DNA of 64,000 nt, from positions 62,001 to 126,000 of the forward strand of contig NZ_LMDI01000076.1 of assembly GCF_001425785.1 (NCBI RefSeq). The letters run 5' to 3'. Of the stretch, positions 61,711 through 64,000 are shown in pieces. How positions within the stretch are numbered: the stretch's first letter is position 1; every line of letters begins with the position of its first letter. This DNA comes from Rhizobacter sp. Root1221. GTDB taxonomy: Bacteria; Pseudomonadota; Gammaproteobacteria; Burkholderiales; Burkholderiaceae_C. The translations under genes were made by a program, and so were the position numbers. The notes below the pieces were generated by a model. It was not told where the DNA came from and ran no database searches. It saw nothing but the letters and a program-made list of their open reading frames with translations.

Positions 61711-62160
61711 TCAGTGGCGCCCGGTTGACCCGAAGCCCGAGGCGCCGCGGTCCGATTCCCCGAACTCCGCCACCTGGCGGAACGTCGCCTGCACCACCGG
61801 CACGATCACCAGCTGCGCGATGCGTTCCATCGGCTGCACGGTGAACGTGGCCGGGCTGCGGTTCCAGCAGCTCACCATCAGCTGGCCCTGGTAGTCCGAA
61901 TCGATCAGCCCCACGAGGTTGCCGAGCACGATGCCGTGCTTGTGGCCGAGGCCCGAGCGCGGCAGGATCAGCGCGGCTAGGCCGGGGTCGGCCACATGGA
62001 TGGCGAGCCCGGTGGGGATCAGCGAGGTCTGTCCCGGCTCGAGCACCAGCGGTGCGTCGATGCAGGCGCGCAAGTCGAGGCCGGCGCTGCCCGGCGTGGC
62101 GTAGGCGGGGATCTGCTCGGCCATGCGGCTGTCGAGCACCTTGAGGTCGATGGTGGTCAT
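61711..62160 (-). CDS. dut: dUTP pyrophosphatase
   Basis: 149 residues. Homotrimeric dUTPase: [11 protein letters not shown] near 25, [22 protein letters not shown] (~60-80), [13 protein letters not shown], and the glycine-rich C-terminal [15 protein letters not shown] motif that closes the active site. It hydrolyses dUTP to dUMP. Start ATG at 62160; coaBC ends 9 bp upstream on the same strand, so they are an operon. Confidence 0.97.
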   Translation of the reverse strand: MTTIDLKVLDSRMAEQIPAYATPGSAGLDLRACIDAPLVLEPGQTSLIPTGLAIHVADPGLAALILPRSGLGHKHGIVLGNLVGLIDSDYQGQLMVSCWNRSPATFTVQPMERIAQLVIVPVVQATFRQVAEFGESDRGASGFGSTGRH

Positions 62161-62168
62161 GGGAACGT

Positions 62169-63380
62169 TCAGGCGGAAAGCCGGTGGGCGATGTCTTCGA
62201 TGAGCTGGCGGGCCAGCGTGAGCTTGTCGGCGGACGGCAGCTCGCGCTGGCCCGTCGCGTCGACCAGCACCAGCGCATTGTCGTCGCGCCCGAAGGTGGC
62301 CGGGCCGAGGTTGCCCACCACCAGCGGCACCCCCTTGCGCTCGAGCTTCTCGCGGGCGTGTTTCAGCAAGTTCTCGCTCTCGGCGGCAAACCCCACGCAG
62401 AACGGCCGGTCGGGCAGGCGCGCCACGGCAGCGAGGATGTCCTGGTTTTCGGTGAGCTCGAACGTGGGCGCCACCTTGCTGCCGTTTTTCTTGATCTTGT
62501 GCCCGGACAGGCTCGCCGGCCGCCAGTCGGCCACGGCCGCGGTGGCCACGAACACGCTGTGGCGCGGGGCAAGCGGCAGGACGGCGTCGTACATCTGCTG
62601 GGCGGTCTGCACGTCGATGCGGCGCACGCCACGCGGCGTGGGCAGGTGCACCGGGCCCGCCACCAGGGTCACGTCGGCACCGGCCTCGCGGGCGGCGCGC
62701 GCGATGGCAAAACCCATCTTGCCGCTGGACAGGTTGGTGATGCCCCGCACGGGGTCGATGGGCTCGAACGTGGGGCCGGCAGTCACCAGCACACGCTGGC
62801 CGCGCAGGCGCTTGACCGCGAAGAAGTCGACCACGTCGGCCAGCAGTTCGGCGGGTTCGAGCATGCGCCCGTCGCCCACCTCGCCACAAGCCTGGTCGCC
62901 GTTGCCGGGGCCGAACACCGTGGTGCCGTCGTCACGCAGCTGCGCGAGGTTGCGGCGTGTGGCGGGGTGGTCCCACATCTCGCGGTTCATGGCCGGGGCC
63001 ACGAGCAGCGGGCACGTGGCGATGGGGCGCGCGAGGCACAGCAGGCTCAGCAGGTCGTCGGCACGGCCCTGCACGAGCTTGGCCAGGAAGTCGGCGCTGG
63101 CGGGCGCCACCAGCACCGCATCGGCACCGCGCGTGAGGTTGATGTGGGCCATGTTGTTGGCCTCGCGGGTGTCCCACTGGCTCGTGAACACCGGGTGCGT
63201 GGACAGCGCCTGCATCGTCACCGGCGTGATGAACTGTTCCGCCGCCTCGGTCATCACCACGTTCACGGTGGCGCCGGCCTTCACGAGCAGGCGCGTGAGT
63301 TCGGCCACCTTGTAGCAGGCGATGCCGCCCGTGAGGCCGAGCACGATGCGCCGGCCTTGGAGGTCCAGGGGTGGGGTCAT
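62169..63380 (-). CDS. coaBC: Bifunctional phosphopantothenoylcysteine decarboxylase/synthetase
   Basis: 403 residues from ATG at 63380. The N-terminal flavoprotein CoaC domain has [16 protein letters not shown] (~15-30) and the catalytic-His region with [16 protein letters not shown]; the C-terminal CoaB domain (~190-403) has [22 protein letters not shown] and the synthetase motif KIKKNG. Together they make 4'-phosphopantetheine for coenzyme A. It begins 3 bp after the lepB stop. Confidence 0.97.
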   Translation of the reverse strand: MTPPLDLQGRRIVLGLTGGIACYKVAELTRLLVKAGATVNVVMTEAAEQFITPVTMQALSTHPVFTSQWDTREANNMAHINLTRGADAVLVAPASADFLAKLVQGRADDLLSLLCLARPIATCPLLVAPAMNREMWDHPATRRNLAQLRDDGTTVFGPGNGDQACGEVGDGRMLEPAELLADVVDFFAVKRLRGQRVLVTAGPTFEPIDPVRGITNLSSGKMGFAIARAAREAGADVTLVAGPVHLPTPRGVRRIDVQTAQQMYDAVLPLAPRHSVFVATAAVADWRPASLSGHKIKKNGSKVAPTFELTENQDILAAVARLPDRPFCVGFAAESENLLKHAREKLERKGVPLVVGNLGPATFGRDDNALVLVDATGQRELPSADKLTLARQLIEDIAHRLSA

Positions 63381-63382
63381 GG

Positions 63383-64000
63383 TCAGAGGGCAGTCCAGCT
63401 GCGCGAGAGGTCGGAGAAATTGAAGAGCACCCGGACGGCCTTGCCGTAGACCTGGTGGTGTGGCAGGAAGCCCCACACCCGCGAGTCGGCCGAGTTGTCG
63501 CGGTTGTCACCCAGCATCAGGTACTCGCCTGCCGGCACGGTGCATTCCCACTGGCCGGTCTGCTCGCTGTGGCACTGTGCCGCCAGTTCCGGGCGTGTCA
63601 GGTCGAGCGGCATGCGCCCTTGAAGCAGCGGGTTCACCTTGATGGCGCGGTGCCCGCCCTGCGACGATTCCTGCAGCAGCCATTGCCCGCGGTCTTCGGC
63701 CTTTTTCACCACCGAGGCGCCGGCCGGGGACGTGTCGAACGGCTCGCCGTTCACGCTGACGGCGCCGCCCTGGAACCGCACCACGTCACCCGGCATGCCC
63801 ACCAGGCGCTTCACGTAGAACTCGGACACCTTGAGCGGGTAGCGGAACACCACCACGTCGCCCCGTTGAGGGCGGCCCAGTTCGATGGCGGTGTTGGTGA
63901 ACGGCAGGCGCGGGCCGTAGGCCAGGTGGTTGACCAGCAGGTAGTCGCCGACACGCAGCGTGGGCTCCATCGAGCCCGTGGGCACCTTGGGCCAGTCGGC
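63383..64000 (-). CDS. lepB: Signal peptidase I (partial, N-terminus beyond right edge)
   Basis: The open frame continues to the window's end, so the N-terminal membrane segments are missing; at least 206 residues are present. Catalytic Ser in PTGSMEPTLRVGD and the general-base Lys in EFYVKRLVGMPGD are visible, with the conserved GDNRDNSADSR near residue 160 of the visible part. Signal peptidase I removes Sec/Tat signal peptides. It is the first gene before coaBC and dut. Confidence 0.95.
   Translation of the reverse strand, partial: ADWPKVPTGSMEPTLRVGDYLLVNHLAYGPRLPFTNTAIELGRPQRGDVVVFRYPLKVSEFYVKRLVGMPGDVVRFQGGAVSVNGEPFDTSPAGASVVKKAEDRGQWLLQESSQGGHRAIKVNPLLQGRMPLDLTRPELAAQCHSEQTGQWECTVPAGEYLMLGDNRDNSADSRVWGFLPHHQVYGKAVRVLFNFSDLSRSWTAL

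Overview
The window is about 64 kb of GC-rich chromosomal DNA. Gene content (ParC/ParE, BamC, DsbB, RidA, class I fumarase, Acs, a small Trp-rich protein, a circularly permuted ATP-grasp/transglutaminase cluster) and codon use suggest a betaproteobacterium of the order Burkholderiales, probably from the Rubrivivax/Leptothrix/Roseateles side. That placement is inference from protein character, not from a search.

Positions 1-15.8 kb, accessory region. A complete-looking VirB/VirD4 type IV secretion system (T4SS) lies on the minus strand in the order virB1-B2-B3-B4-B6-B7-B8-B9-B10-B11-virD4, mostly with 4-base stop/start overlaps. No virB5 and no relaxase are visible. The coupling protein VirD4 is extraordinary: an ordinary ~590-residue VirD4 ATPase is followed, through a Pro-rich linker, by ~680 more residues that look like a SAM-methyltransferase-type fold, a TPR-like segment and a GNAT acetyltransferase. 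Immediately downstream are two genes that share an almost identical ~50-residue Gln/Pro/Thr-rich leader, the same 5' untranslated region with a hairpin, and unrelated C-terminal bodies. The outer one runs off the left edge and carries an LSGC motif with downstream histidines, the signature of CNF1/BLF1-type glutamine deamidase toxins. The duplicated unit even includes the last codons of virD4, so the locus looks like an expandable effector-cassette array fed by an unusual T4SS. Near 15 kb the system ends at a decayed ABC-transporter ATPase and a tRNA-Val gene.

Positions 15.8-34 kb, mainly housekeeping and metabolism: dnaQ-type exonuclease and lgt; a LysR regulator divergent from ilvD; a small Trp-rich protein; a cytochrome c; a DKNYY-type lipoprotein-like protein; acs; a YqhA-family membrane protein; class I fumarase preceded by a near-perfect NtrC-type palindrome; a second LysR regulator; and a four-gene ATP-grasp / alpha-E / transglutaminase / transglutaminase-DUF2126 operon.

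Positions 34-50.6 kb: comEC, a RidA-family gene with dsbB, several small unknown genes, a BrkB/YihY-type membrane protein, a MurA-like enolpyruvyl transferase, two MFS transporters (one fused to a monooxygenase-type domain), and an apparent operon parE - membrane protein - lytic transglycosylase - parC.

Positions 50.6-64 kb: an outer-membrane-like protein, an MFS transporter, a frameshifted short-chain dehydrogenase, a methyltransferase, dapA-bamC-metallohydrolase, an HTH/PIN toxin-antitoxin-like pair, an Ala-rich lipoprotein, a RoxA-like ribosomal oxygenase, an FKBP isomerase, and lepB-coaBC-dut, with lepB cut by the right edge. Two REP-like paired palindromes lie at 26.4 and 61.6 kb.
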